Shown here one piece after another: positions 26,101 through 39,190 of a DNA stretch of 64,000 bases. Source of the stretch: Rostratula benghalensis (taxonomy: Eukaryota; Chordata; Aves; Charadriiformes; Rostratulidae); the NCBI GenBank assembly GCA_013399305.1, contig VXAI01000191.1, positions 63,989-127,988 on the forward strand, in the 5' to 3' direction. Within the stretch, counting starts at the first letter, position 1, and the number at the start of each line of letters is the position of its first letter. Both the position numbers and the translations under genes were made by a program. The notes under the pieces were generated by a model. It was given only the letters and a program-made list of their open reading frames with translations, did not search any database and was not told the origin of the DNA.

Positions 26101-27792
26101 CATCTGTTATGGGGGTGGGAAACAGATATAATGAAGTATTTGGCCATAGAACTGGGGTGAGAAGAAAGTGCTGAATTAGAGATTAAAAGAGTGATCACAT
26201 GATCAGTGCAGCCTCAGAAAAGGATAAAATTTTAAGCAAAAGGTGCAAGTCAAAAGGCAGCTTTTATGTATGAGGCATTTTTCAGATGAAAGTTAGAGGA
26301 AAGAGAACTCTGAGAAATAAGTTTTCAGGTTCTACAGCAGGAAATTTTCATCGTACACTTCCACTTGGAAATTGGATGGGATCCTCAGGCAAAACTACTC
26401 ACAAGCTGGTTCAACAGCTGTTTCGTTCCCAAATCCAGTGCAGGGGACACACTAAAGCAGCTGATTTGACCAACTGTTTCAAACACTTATTGAGTATCCT
26501 TCGTGGCCAAAAAGCTAAGAGATTTCTGCTACAAAGTTCTGCTTGGCTCCCAACCACAATAAGTCTGCCACTGGTACCTCCCTTCCTGCTACTCCTACTC
26601 ATCATAAGAGAGTAGAGGAATGGCATTGGAATCCCAAACAGAAGAAAACGAATGGAAATAAACAATGTGTTTCAAAACAGATACAGAGTAGAGGCTATCC
26701 ATCCTCTCCCTGCATCCATCATCTGGAATAGATGAGAAATAATCTTGAGACGCCCAGGATACATTAACAGCAAGAGTTTCAAGCAGTCACTAGTGGTGAA
26801 GCCAGTATTACCTTCTCATAGACAACAGCTATTCCCTGGCCACCTCAGGCCAGGGTCAGGTCTGGTGACTTGAATCTCAGGGAGAGGGTAAGGCTTTCTT
26901 GATAAGCATGAAACACTCAGGACTATGCGTTAAAAAGGATCAAAACATCTAAACAAGACAGTGGTTGTCCTGAAGAGACTTAAGAGACAGCTGACAGAAG
27001 TAGTGATAAAATGTCTTGGTCTAGTGTGACAGACAGACCAAAGCATAAATATGATGCTGACAACGCTTTTCATTTTCCCAGGATTTCGATCAATAGCTAA
27101 TTTCCACCAAATTCTGGTATAGATACAGGTTAGATGGGTTCTAATAAATTAATATTAATATTGTGGTTACACTAAACCAATATCCAGAGAGGGAACAAAC
27201 AACACCTCACTGAACGTGGAGGATAAATACTTCTGGAAAATGAGCATAATTCAGAACAGAGAAGATAACAATACAACAATATCCAGAAAATAATCCCTCT
27301 TTATCACCTTTTTAATCTCGAATTAAGCTAGTAAAGTCATGTCAAGATCTCTTAATAAGGAAATACCTGAGAAATCTCATCTCTCTTACGTGCTTGGCAG
27401 TAAAGATACGTAAGAAAGTATGGATAAATTTTAGGTTAGAAATGTTCTTTTAAGTAGGTTTCACTGGGCAAAAAGGAACTGCAGATCTGGTAATGTATGT
27501 TACAGACATGAACACACGTTCTTTCAATACCAGGCTTTCAGCCAGATGGAGATTATGACAGAGTTTATCATTTATATTATTACAGTGCCTAGAAACCATA
27601 TGCATTGCCCCAGAATGCTTCTCTGTGGAGCATCCTATTCAGAATGCAAAAGTCTGGTAGTAAACACAAGCCTATGGCACAACGCATTTTAGGATAAGCA
27701 CAAGTAAAATAAATAAAGACACAAGAAGAATACTTTACTCTCTGCTGAATCAGAATAAGGAGACTTTGGGATCCTCTAACTGAATAAAAATC

Positions 27793-27811
27793 TTTTTTTT
27801 TTTTTTTTTTT
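27793..27811. repeat. poly-T tract (19 bases)
   Basis: A homopolymer about 170 bases downstream of exon I in transcript direction, where it reads as A. Confidence 0.85.
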
Positions 27812-27982
27812 CATACTGGCAGTCATAAAAAGAACAGGAAAGCAAAGGATGGTAGGTTTATGATTTTATCTTTAAAACATGTAAAATGAAAAATGTAAAA
27901 ATTTTCTGAGACTTTCTCATTGATGCTATATCAAACTGTGCCTCACTTGAGGCCTGAAATTCTTCAATCTTTATCTGCTTAC

Positions 27983-28317
27983 CTTTGTGACAGCTTTTGA
28001 AGAAAAGGTAATTTCATCAATAAAAGTGACAATATCATCTGGATCAAGCCTGTCCAAGTACTTTGAACACATCTCATATGCATGTAGCCACTCATCCATG
28101 GTTTCTGGTATTTTTTTAATGAGATGATGATCACCAGTCCAAAAAAGTTTTTGTAACCAAACAGTATAAACAGAGCTTGGTGACAGCATGCTGCCATCTT
28201 TTTTAGGAATTTTGGGAGCCAGTTTGGAAATAGATAAGATATTTTGACTTGTAAGGATGGGCTCCAGTGTTTCCAAGGGGTTTTCATTTTCATCTGTTAG
28301 CTTTTTGTAATTGAGAC
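27983..28317 (-). CDS. NBAS: NBAS coding exon I (111 codons plus split start)
   Basis: The longest exon in the window, residues 405(part)-516. It encodes LNYKKLTDENENPLETLEPI, LTSQNILSISKLAPKIPKKD, GSMLSPSSVYTVWLQKLFWT, GDHHLIKKIPETMDEWLHAY and DPDDIVTFIDEITFSSKAVTK. LNYKKLTDEN, SQNILSISKL.PKIP and LSPSS.YT.WLQKLFWTGD match NBAS closely. The acceptor is CTCATTAG before GTC; the donor is AAG followed by GTAAGC. The hydrophobic run that precedes it in the open frame (FSFVFLFLLLSLG) is the intron's pyrimidine tract, not a signal peptide. Confidence 0.96.
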
Positions 28318-30077
28318 CTAATGAGAGAAGGAGAAAGAGGAAAACAAATGAAAAGTTATTCATAGTTAAATCTACTCAAACTCTACACAATCAGTACTAA
28401 ATCCCACCAGCACTAAACCACTATCTGCATAACTAGAATGATTCTACTCCATCTCCTTTTACAATGGCAAATACTGACAAACTAGGGAGCAAGACAGATT
28501 TGTACATAGGTAACACAGGGATTTTATTATGTCCTGATGTGTGCAAAATCTCACAATCCCTGGAACATACTTTAACATTACATATTGATAAAAACTAAAA
28601 CAGCAGATTCTGAAAGAAGCAAGAATATACGTATGTATGGAATCGTGCTACTGTTTTTAATATAAATGCTAGAAAACCTTATGCACCTCAAGACATAAGT
28701 CTTCATTAATTAAAGAAGTATTCTCATCATGTAACAATTGGCACTTACTATCTATTCAGCAAAAATGCAGGCACTAACCATAAATAAACTAATTAAGGTC
28801 AATTAGAGACAGGACATGTAGATACATTTACATGAATATCTATATAGTACAAGAGTCCTGTTACTACTTTGGTTCCTACAGGAATAAAACTCTTGCAAAT
28901 TTTTCTAGCAACAACAAAATATTTCTAGCAACAATATTACTTTATTCTCTGTGCATATAACTCCTAAGACAACCAACTTCTATTGCCATGTTTTTCTATG
29001 GATATTTAGGGCCTGTAACCTCTCCAGACATTTTGATGTTGTTCCTTGCTACTGTCTATAAACTGAACGCTGAGAATTTTAATTAAGGGTATAATACAAG
29101 AGATTTCATTTTCTGCCATACAAAGTGTCTAATTTGTGTCTGATGCATCATCCTAGGACTGTTCTTTTGAGCAACATTTAAAAATAACTTCGAAGGGAAA
29201 CAATAATACCTTGATAGATTTTTCTTTGACAAGCACTGCAGCAGAATGTTTAAACGCATCAATAAGAAGTGAAGGTAATCCTTCCTCCCTGAAAACATTA
29301 TTGCCTTTTTTTCTGCCTGCAATACATGACTTCATATGCACAATCTCTCCAAATTCTGCAGCAAAGTTAGCGTCCGATACACATGAGGTTCCAGTATTGA
29401 ACAACCAGTTCATCCCCACAGCATGTAACTCCACAAAGTGCATACATTTTATTCTGAAACTGGATTTGGAGTTATTCAACTGAAATTCAACATACTACTA
29501 ATGCTTGACTGACAAGAAAATCGAAACTAGTATTCAAAACTTCTGTGTGCTTTCCAGCAGCTCACTTTTATAGGCATTGTCTGATAATGCAGGAGAACAA
29601 GTAATGATGTAGTTCTTCAAAAGCAAAAGGTAACATCAAGGATAAAAGGAAAAAATAAAATTACCCTCTTTAAAACCAACAAACAAAATGCTTAACATGA
29701 CCGATAGACCATGTAATTCAGATTTTGAAAGATAAACTTTGAGTTCTTTGAAAATATTTATGTTAAACTTAGAGGGTTAATTATGCTCTAGGAGGTCTGT
29801 ATTTTTTCTTTCAAAATTCTCTATGAATCACTGACAATAAGTTTAACTTACATCATCAATAGAAAGCTGCTTTTAAACATTTTTTGCTTGCTGTGATAGA
29901 GTAAACCAAATTTCCCATAATACAAAGAGAAGAAACTTACTCCTGTAAGTAAATTACTTGCATTCATCTGATAAACTCATTGAAAAAAACTGTACCTGTA
30001 GAGTATAACTGAGATAAGTATTAGCACGTCAACACTCACAAAACAGCTGTGAAGAAAAGAAAGAGGAACTCTCTTAC
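28318..30077 (-). other. NBAS: intron between NBAS exons H and I (1.8 kb)
   Basis: The donor is GTAAGA and the acceptor CTCTCATTAG. It contains an unexplained 108-codon minus-strand open frame (29153-29479), discussed in the findings, and a small imperfect duplication of 'tttctagcaacaa' near 28900-28935. Confidence 0.8.
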
Positions 30078-30328
30078 CTGGAGCAACTGCTTTGAATTTT
30101 TTCAGGAGTCGGATGTGAGTTTCAGGTTTAATGGCCTGTTTGACCACTTCTGAGCAACCACAATTTTCAAGGAGTGTAAAATAATAAAGCAACCGCTGGT
30201 GATCTCTACCTTCAATACTTGGGTAAACATATTTTACCATGTGCTCATGTAAGGCTTCAGGACTGGTTTTCAAAGTCTCAAAGAGACCAAGACTTTGAGC
30301 TCTTTCTTCTATTTCCAATGTGGATAAC
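30078..30328 (-). CDS. NBAS: NBAS coding exon H (83 codons plus split ends)
   Basis: This exon encodes LSTLEIEERAQSLGLFETLK, TSPEALHEHMVKYVYPSIEG, RDHQRLLYYFTLLENCGC, SEVVKQAIKPETHIRLL and KKFKAVAP, about residues 321-404. The blocks HMVKYVYPSIEG, LLYYFTLLENCGC and AIKPETHIRLLKKFK are diagnostic. The acceptor is TAAATGCAG before GTT and the donor is CCAG followed by GTAAGA. The open frame extends upstream through the intron to a Met that is not a start, because the acceptor precedes the conserved part. The last base G plus GT from exon I gives Gly (VAP-G-LNYKK). Confidence 0.96.
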
Positions 30329-33300
30329 CTGCATTTAGAAAGGAGTTTGGCTTTAAAGGCCTGGATGTGCCATGAAAGACTCTTCAGCTGCACACTTGGG
30401 AGAGGGGACAATATTTTCCTTTATTTAAAGTTCAACTTTGAAAGGTATTTTGAAAGCATGAATACGCATTCATAAATATTTAGCTAGTTGTTATTCTCTA
30501 CAGACAAAAGTTAAGGAGCTCTTCTATTTCCTGATCTTGTTATGTGTTTACTTGGACATGTTGATTAAGGGTCATGAATACTGAGATAGTGAGATTCAAA
30601 GCAGCATTTCACATCTCTAAGTATAGCTATATGTATAAGTAGATTTATGTTCGGAGTACGTGCACAGGACGCCTTAAGACAAACAAACCAACCCCCAAAC
30701 ACCCTTGTGGCTGCATGATGCTAGGAAATCCTATGCCCAATGAGAAGTTCTCCCAATCTATTACATTCTGTTTTCTCTAGACAATGGGCACCTGTGCATG
30801 CTTTGAGGGATATTATCAGTGAGCACTGGCTCTTGTCCACTAGTTAATTTATTTGACACTATTATTCATGCTTAGCATATTTCCTTTGACAGTTTTATCA
30901 AGTTGCTTCTCAAATTGTCATCCATGAAAGCTTATGAAAAGATCAGCAAGTCTTGGGTTGACCTCAGCCAGTCTCACTGCTTCAGATTTTTTTTCCTGAC
31001 CATTTTGAAAAGAATACATTAGCTCTTTCACAGCACGAATTCAGACACCTCCAGCTGTCTACATAAAAGATTGCTGAATGCAATCACTCCTTTTTTCCTC
31101 AGCTGGGAGAAAAATGGGTGCATATCAAGGAAGTCTCATCTTAACTTTACACCTTTCTCAACCAAAAGTTTTACCTAAAATCTGAGGAAAGAAGTAACCT
31201 ATAGATGACTAACACCTTCACTCTCCCCAGAGCCCAATCACATGCCACGTTAGGTAGTACATTTCTATATTTCATTTGAAAATCAGATGTCTTCTAGTAC
31301 CATGTGATTTTCTTCTACCTTTAAAATTGATTAAATTAGAATTAGAATTTCAACACCAACTTCTCCTAAGTATAAATGCCACATGTAAGTTAATGTTTCT
31401 CTTGGATATCCAAATAAAACTTGTCTCTTTCATTCCTAAAGATTACTTTCTTTCAGCAAATACCACAAACACATCATTCTCTCATTAAAAAAAATGGTTC
31501 TGTGAATTTAAGGGAGAAAAAATTATTTCTTTAGTTATTTTTACATTCAGAACCTACTCCAGTTGTTAACCTTGCAAACATTAATTTAATTCTCTAAATT
31601 CTTGTTATTTGTTACGTGTTCTACCATATTAATTGAACCAAGTACAACATTAGTGAAAATAAAGCATTGTTCACTCTTATTATCAGACAAAATAGGCACT
31701 TGGACCTGATGTATTTCAAGAGTGTGATCTGAATACATTTTTCTGTCCACACCTCAAGTTCAAACTAAAGGGTAAACAGACATTAAATTATATCAACAGG
31801 ATCCACAGAGGTTTGCCGCATGGTTTTGGGGCAGGGCTTGCGGTGGATCGGAAGGGTTTATTATACTGTCCAGAAAGATTCTAGAATAAGAGATTCTGTG
31901 ACAAGTAAACACAGTATTTCCTGTTGTGGAAATAATAAAATGCATTTTATAGATTTTTGGTAATCAAATGTGGTCAGATTCTTCAAAAGGAACAATTACA
32001 TTTCCATTGAATTAAAAAAACTAATAATTAATAATGTGATGTAAACAATTTTCAAACTCAAATTTACAGCACAACAGAAAAAACTTGTGATGTTTATTTG
32101 CCATCAAGTAATCAAAGAAATGCTTAATATAAACTCTGTAAGTGCTTCTGTTGTGCTTCTTCTACATAAAGTGGCTTATAGAAATACCACATATTTGGTT
32201 AAAGAGATTAAGTCTTCGAACAAACTTCTTTCAGTTCAGAATGAATGCATAACGAGGCATGCATTATTAATACCGTAATCCCAAGACTAAAATATACTGT
32301 AATGGCCATATGCTGTCAATCAACTTTAAAATGAGATTATGATACAACAAAAACATGCTCAGCGGCATATTATGCTATTATACATCGATTTTCAAGACTT
32401 TTTCGAATTTCATTAGGGAAAAGGTTGTTACTTTGTACTTCAGTGATTTCAGAATTCTATGAATACTAACTCATGGAGGACAAGAACAAAGAAAATGAGA
32501 GAAAACTGTTGCAAAATACCTTAGATAATATTCTAGCCCCAGAGAAGTCAGCTGGCTCTTTCACACTTGCCCCACTGTTGCCATGTTTATACCATGACTA
32601 TTTTGTTTAAAGCACTAAATAATTTAGCAACATCAAAATTTAGAGGGTATTACTTCTCTGTTGTCTGGAGGAAGCAAAGAAGATCTCAGAATGTTATTTC
32701 ATCTTCTCAGTTTTTGCACCAACATCTATCAGGCTCTCTGTTTTTTTATGCCTCATGTTTTATAAACCATTCCAATGCTTTTTAATTAATAGTTAATGTT
32801 AAGAGAGGTGCAAATATTGCTGTAAGCTAAAGGTGCTTTCACAATTTAAAATCCGAAACAAATGAGACTAATTTGATCATGTCTGTCAGAACAGTAGATA
32901 AGAGCTGCTGTATTACACAGGGGGCTCTACATCACTGTCATCCAAATGCATTTTCAGGCAAGCTGCTCAGTGTTTCATCGAATAGGTTTATTCATCTTTT
33001 AGTGGGCAAAGAATACCTGCCTGACTGACAAGATGTCAGAGTTAGAAATAAAAAAAGGCAGCTCGGGAACCAACTCTGGAACAGAAAAGAAAAGCAGCCC
33101 TCCCCCCATCCCCTCACCAATGCCAGGTGTGGTCTGCCACAATGTTGTAGAAAATAAAAGCTTCAAGGAAATATTGTAGAGGGGATTCGATAAAAAAATG
33201 TAACTGAGATGAACAGATGAATAATGTGAATGGGAAGCTCCAATATAATTATTCCATTTGTTATTATGAAGAAGAGTGATCGATAAATACCAAAACTTTT

Positions 33301-33673
33301 TTTAAAAAAAATAATTATGTAAAAACCATCAAGTCTCGGGATATATTTATTCTAAGGGACTGTAAAAATAACTACAAGGTAAGTTGCTATAAGAAGAGAG
33401 TACTAAGTGTTCAAAGCCTGGAAAACAAAAGCCTGGGATAGCTGTAAGAACAGTTAGACACGTAGAGACTTTTATCCTTGCTTGTAATGCCTGTTTCCAT
33501 GGCTGATTACAAAAGCATCACATGGAAAAGACAAAAGTCGCTGAACTATCACAACACAAAGTATATAAAAACACAACCCAAATTCTACCCCCAACACACT
33601 TCAATTTTCTCATGGGTTAGCACACGTTCCTGTGTACAGAACAGTAGGTGTATTTGCAGGAGAGACAACATAC
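30329..33673 (-). other. NBAS: intron between NBAS exons G and H (3.3 kb)
   Basis: The donor is GTATGT and the acceptor TAAATGCAG. It is mostly unique AT-rich sequence. A locally GC-richer patch near 31800-31860 ('ggggcagggcttgcggtgga') is not assigned. No recognisable mobile element. Confidence 0.8.
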
Positions 33674-33784
33674 CCACTGTCGGTGAATAAAAACTCCAGA
33701 TGGGTCATATAAACTTCCCAAAGTGGAACACTGTACCGCTGAGCCAAAGAAACGGCAATCTTGTAGACGTTTTCTTCAAGTGTT
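33674..33784 (-). CDS. NBAS: NBAS coding exon G (36 codons plus split ends)
   Basis: This exon encodes TLEENVYKIAVSLAQRYSVP then LWEVYMTHLEFLFTDSG, residues 284(part)-321(part). The block ENVYKIAVSLAQRYSV..WEVYMTHLEFLFTDSG is a clear NBAS signature. The first base completes Glu with exon F (GA + A) and the last two bases (GG) join a G from exon H to give Gly. The acceptor TGTAAG is less typical than CAG but follows a strong T/C-rich tract; the donor is TGG followed by GTATGT. No other acceptor nearby keeps the frame. Confidence 0.94.
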
Positions 33785-34499
33785 CTTACAGAGGACAGAC
33801 ATGAAAGAAAAAGAAAAGAAACACTAAGCCCCTAGAGACCTGACATGAAAGTAAACATTTACATTAGGAAAGTAACATTAAAAAAAAAAAAATTCATAAA
33901 CCAAGATACTAGAATCACAGTTACATGAAGTATGTCTTCTTGCATTTGGTTATACTCAGCACTGCATTTGGGAGAAAAATAAAAAAAATAGAAAAAAGAA
34001 CCCAAAACAACAAACTATGGAGCTATTTCAAAGACTGGTGTCTGCTCCACAAACACTTTGGTTCTCAAAGACAGTTTTTGCATAACCTTTGTGCTGAAGC
34101 AAAAGCCCCAGTTTTCATTTAATTTCAATTACCAAGCGGTAAATGATGCAAGATGTCACAGTTCGCATTTACTTGATTTCATTGCAACACCTACAGTGCT
34201 TTAGCACAACTGGTATTGTAGGACCCCAAAGCTCTTCCAAAAAGCTCACAAACAGAATCATTCTTAGAATTTGCAGAATAAAAGGTGTGAAAATGTCCAG
34301 TCCACTCTGTAAACTATTAAAACCTGGTTTTTTGGTCCTGAATTCCCTTCAACAGAACAGATGGAGAATCTGCTAAGTGATAAAAGCCTGAACTTAATTT
34401 CATACCAATTTTTACTAGTTCACTGAAGCTACTCTGTCTTGCAGACACAGGTTTTTGGTTTTATGCTGGTATAGAGGCAATCCAAAATATTAAGTCTAA

Positions 34500-34563
34500 T
34501 GCTGGGTTTGGGGGCGTGTGGGGTGTTTCTTTGGTTGTGGTTTTGATTTTTGGGTTTTTTTTT
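34500..34563. repeat. G/T-rich low-complexity tract
   Basis: The plus strand shows 'gggtttgggggcgtgtgggg' and then T/G runs. It is the complementary orientation of the A/C tracts elsewhere, so it is A/C-rich in the NBAS RNA. Confidence 0.7.
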
Positions 34564-35967
34564 CCAAGTAATTCCAAGAAAAATACTATCTGTTTACAAT
34601 TACACCCTAATAGACCTGTCACAAACAATGTGGTGGCTTGGGTTTTTTTTTTTAAGAAGTATTTAATGTGAATACTGCTGACCTTATTGTTTTAGATTCT
34701 TTTTAATTAAAAAGTCGTGTGGCACTAAAGAAAAAAGACTTACACAACATGAGCTATTACAAAACACAATTGCAACTGTCAGTAAATTAGCTTACAAAAT
34801 TACATTCTCATCACTCTTTTTCAGACCCATGTTAAAAAGAGTTTACTACATAAACTTGACTTTAGCATATTTTGTTTAACACTTGCTTAGCCTCATTACA
34901 TTGTTTTCTATAATACTGGGAAGGTGAAACGGAGACTTTCCAAAGCAACCATAACTTTTAGTACAGAATTTCCTATGCTATTACCACAATCCACACATCA
35001 CAATAAAAGCAAAGCAGAACACCACCACCCCAGATTAGAGACCATACCCTCCCAGTTCTTCTTTTGTCATTTACTAATGTAGATCTATATGGTATCTTGA
35101 TCTATGTTAAACAAAGCTTAAAGCTGGAGTCTATGATCTTCTCCACCCTTGGTTAGCACTTGATAGATCCATATACCTAAATCCTGATTTTTAGATGCTC
35201 AGTCCAACGTATCATTGCATTCTACTGTGGCAGTTACTACAGATACTGCAGAATTAAAATAAGATCTAGGATACAGAGTAGAAAAGCACAGTGTCAAGAA
35301 AGAACAGAATCCTGAAAGATCTTCATAACCAGCTATCAGAACAGTCTTTGCTCATAACTGTATGCTCATAACTCCCATAATGTATGAGAGGATGATGGTC
35401 TGTACTTTTTCAAAAATACTCAAGAAGAATCATCTAGTCCTTAGAGGCAGATGCTCTATTCTATTTTTTGACATTAAGGAGAAGTACCATGACAACACTG
35501 CATTGTAAATGCCAGATTAGTAGCCACAATTTGTGCAAGTTGCCATTAAGTACATAAAAGCAGATTTTTTTTTTTAACTAGGGATACATAACAGCTGTTC
35601 CCAAATCACAACATACATGAACTTACATTCCTTTCCCTATTCTAAAAATCACTTGATGTACTGTCAAGGGGGTAAGCAGTCAACGTGAAGGTGAAGAGTG
35701 ATGCAAGAACTGCACAGGCAGTATGCCACTGGCTAAGGGGAAGATAACAGAGGATGCTCAGGAAAAGATGCAGCACTGTTCTGCAGGTTAGTCCTCAACA
35801 CTGATGTCAATACTTACATTAATTTAAAAAAAAAAAAGTACAATATATTACTTTCCATGTATCGTCAATTCAGATACAGAATAACGTGACAGAAAAAAGA
35901 AATGATCTTTAGGAAGGATCTCATAATTCTCTATTTAAAAAGTAAGTATTACAACTTCTGAGATGAA

Positions 35968-36421
35968 TGATGGAGCTACTGGAGGGGGTCCAGTGAAGAG
36001 CCACAAAGATGATGAAGGCACTGGAGCATCTCTCCTTTGAGGAAAGGCTGAGAGAACTGGGACTGTTCAGCCTGGAGAAGAGAAGGCTCAGGGGGAAACT
36101 CACCAGTGTATATAAATACCTGAACAGAGTGCAAAGAGGACAGTACCAGGCTCTTTTCAGTGGTGCTCAGTGACAGGACAAGAAGGGGAACAAACTGAAA
36201 CACAGGAGGTTCCCTCTAAACACCAGAAAACACTTCGTTACTGTAAGGGTAAGCACTTGCACAAGTTATCCAGGAGGCTATGGAGTCTGCATCCTTGCGG
36301 GTATTCAAAAGCCATCTGGACAGTCCTGGAAACCTAGCTCTAGGTGGTCCTGCTTGAGCAGAAGCGTTGGACTGTGTGATCTACAGAGGTCCCTTCCAAC
36401 CTCAAACATTCTGACTCTGTT
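35968..36421 (+). mobile_element. CR1 LINE, truncated 3' end, plus orientation
   Basis: This copy reads through the classic CR1 3' region. A block near 36030 covers 'ctctcctttgaggaaaggct' and the following 'gagagaactgggactgttca'. A block near 36198 reads 'aaacacaggaggttccctct', and the end near 36386 reads 'gaggtcccttccaacctcaa' followed by 'cattctgactctgtt'. It is 5'-truncated, as most avian CR1 copies are, and lies antisense to NBAS. Minus-strand open frames at 35921-36203 are shadows of it. Confidence 0.93.
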
Positions 36422-37583
36422 ATTCATTGAAAGAGGAAGATGATATGAATGCTTTAGATGCAGAGTAACTCAGGCAATCATACAATCAGCAACAGCTCTT
36501 GGAGCTAGTGGGATCCATTCCTCATATAAACCTTACTAAGATCCTATCCTTCTGTCTTGAGTAGCATCCAGTGGCAGCATAAGGCAATGGGGGTTTAAGG
36601 AAATGATTGTATAAATGAGGAGCCATAACAAGCTACTTGTTGTCAAGATAACACTGACAAGACAAGAACAAGTAGTTGTTACACAATGAAAAGGTAAAAT
36701 AACATCCATTACCTTGTAACAGAATTTTAACTCTTTTACACATCCCTTTTCATGTCCAACCCTAATTGCTACTCTCTGAGGACTGCCAGAGAAATCCCCA
36801 CTGAAAGCTCTGGTGAGGCAAAGTTTGGATATACCTCCTGTGCATTGGTGCACCAAGATGGCTGCAAAAACAGTCAGAAGCAGCTCTTGTGAATGGTTCT
36901 TGGCCACCCTACATGTGTGTTAGCATGCATTTGCAAAAAACCAAAAAATACGCCTGTGAAAGTATATAAAAATACACATATATACCTGTGCAGTAGCATT
37001 CAGCTGGGAATCTACCTTCTTCAAGCTCACAGAAATAAAGATTTTGCAACTCAGAGCAATATATTTTGTCCTATCTTGTTCTCTGAAACCTCTGTTGTAT
37101 CATACATGTGCATGAGTTTGCTCACAATCACTGTCTTCAACATTTTCTGCTGACATTAATCAGTGACAAGGCATTAGGACCACCACTAGATCCAATCGTA
37201 ATAAACGGAAATGAATAAAGCACTTTTCCAGCTTCCCATCCTCAAAAATGCATCAGGGAGAAAAGGCTGTGCCTAGGCTGGCAACAGAGCAAAAGCACAC
37301 ACCATGGCCTGCGCTGAAGTACATTCAAAGAGGTTTTATATAGGACCTTCTGGTTTAGTCTTTTGGAAAGAGACCTAGTTCATATGCACGAAAATCATTC
37401 TGTGAACCCAGTAAGCACAAGCTACGTTTAAAAATTCAGATTGCTTGATAATTGCACAACTCTTCCAAAAATATAATGTATTTCAGATCAGTGACATAAG
37501 ACAAGGAAGAAATTGGTATTAAATCGTTAAGAACTTTCAACATTTTAAGGAGTGAAGGGCTGAAGACCTCAGAGCAGGTGAAT

Positions 37584-37653
37584 TAAAAAAAAAAGAAAAA
37601 AAAAAACCCCAAGAAAATAAAAACCACTAAACCCCCAAAAAACAGCCACCCAA
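37584..37653. repeat. A/C-rich low-complexity tract
   Basis: A long A run broken by one G, followed by C runs in A ('aaaccactaaacccccaaaa'). It is U/G-rich in the NBAS RNA sense. Confidence 0.75.
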
Positions 37654-39170
37654 AAGTTAGCCTCAAATAAAAGAATGATTTAGAAACCTTATACATCGTA
37701 GTTGGAGTGAAACTGCATGGGCCTTGATTACTCAAGAATTCCCATTCAGTCTTGCTCTAGTTTCCCCAGTTCCTTTCCATATACATTCTGGCTCTATTGT
37801 GCCGAAATAAATTGTCAGCTGCTTGAGAACTAACCTTGACTAAGTCCGGGAGGCACCCAGATCTTTAAATGTTTGATAAATAATGTGTCATGAGCTCTAA
37901 TGTCAATACACCAAGTATGGAAGATAAAATTGACAACTATTTATGTAGTTTTAGTAAATTGCTCATTCTAGTACAAAGCTGCTTCGTAAATAAGATACCA
38001 TCTCTTCCAGGTGTTGTTCCTGCAAACAGCACTTCAGAGAACACTAAAAACATGAGGCAATTAATGATAATTCAAAAATAAGAGAAAATATGCTACATAA
38101 TTATATTAAATTTGCACATTGTTTTAATGAGAAAATACAGATTAAGAGTCAACAAAGAAGATTAAAGCAAGGAAGCTGCAAGATGAAGTAGCAGTTAATT
38201 GGATCTTTGCAACTGCTTAATATAGGACTACCACTCTCATCCACATCCCATAAACCCTTATTTTTATTAACCCTTTCATACTGGGTTTTGATCTCTGCTT
38301 ACTATAAGGAACTTCATCGTTGTAATATCTTTTTTATTTTTACAAGAGACAGTATCTAAAGGACTCTTGGATAAGACTGTAAGCAAGCATGCTGTATCCA
38401 AAATTAATATCTATAATAGCAGAAGGATTTTGGTATTGAAGTTCCTGTAGATAACCATCAAGATGTAGCTTCAGTTAGTAACACACTACTGATACAATAT
38501 GTGCTCAGTGAAAAATATATACAAAACAGATTACTCCAATGGAAACATTAAAAGATGCCAAAATCTATGCAGGTATAGATTTTATAGATGCAAATAAGCA
38601 GCTTAGTGTTAAAAACATGAGGATATACTATTATTCTTATTAAGTTTTTCATACCAGTGATTTCTTATTAACAAACTCCTATTGGAATTGTAGCTATGAT
38701 TAGCTACATAGGTGGAAGACTGTAACCATCTAAATATACTCTTCAGAAGCTTTATGCATAGAGTAGTTTAAAATTAGATTAAAAATTATATTAAAAGCTT
38801 CTTATTGCACAGAACTTTTCTTTTGACAATTTAGCAGCCATTCAACTGTGATTGCCTTCAAAACACACAGAATTCAATTATATTCATGACTTGCTCACAG
38901 CTTACAGTACCTGTATGCAGATGCTAATTGACGGTATTTTTAAAATTAAAAGACAGTACTAACATATATCTTTCCTTTTTTTTTCCTATTCTGAATAACT
39001 GAAAAGTGAGACACAAGCATTCTAAATACCAGAAGATGTGCAGTGAAAGCTTCAATACTACCAAATTACTATGGGAATTTTTCCATGTAGTAATATAGTG
39101 TAACATACAGTATTTTTATTTAAATAGATTATTAAAAATAAAACATAGGGTTTTGATTTTGTCCTTTTTC

Positions 39171-39190
39171 TTTTTTTTTTTTTTTTTTTT
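39171..39190. repeat. poly-T tract (20 bases)
   Basis: A homopolymer run in the intron before exon G, with no recognisable element attached. Confidence 0.85.

Larger units (their letters stand above)
20224..27982 (-). other. NBAS: intron between NBAS exons I and J (7.8 kb)
   Basis: The donor is GTAAGC and the acceptor CTTTTTCAG. It contains a minus-oriented CR1 tail at 22158-22330, an LTR-like repeat at 22385-22685, T runs at 23101-23122 and 27793-27811, and T/G-rich tracts near 20786-20805, 23655-23690 and 25818-25850. Open frames at 25235-26731 show no recognisable family. Confidence 0.85.

Noticed and set aside
26286..26731. Overlapping plus and minus open frames of 60-109 codons.
   Set aside because: Mutually overlapping shadows, no family match, no start or splice context.
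28318..28363. Apparent Met start and signal-peptide-like run before exon I.
   Set aside because: It is the intron's pyrimidine tract and acceptor read through in frame; the preceding NBAS exon joins at 28317.
31800..31860. GC-richer patch in an AT-rich intron, considered as a repeat or exon.
   Set aside because: No CR1, LTR or NBAS match recognised, and frames are short. Left unassigned.
36536..36907. 123-codon minus-strand frame just downstream of the CR1 copy, with a donor-like GTAATG.
   Set aside because: No recognisable family, not part of NBAS (exons F and G join directly), and hydrophobic runs from AT-rich sequence. Chance is the simplest reading.
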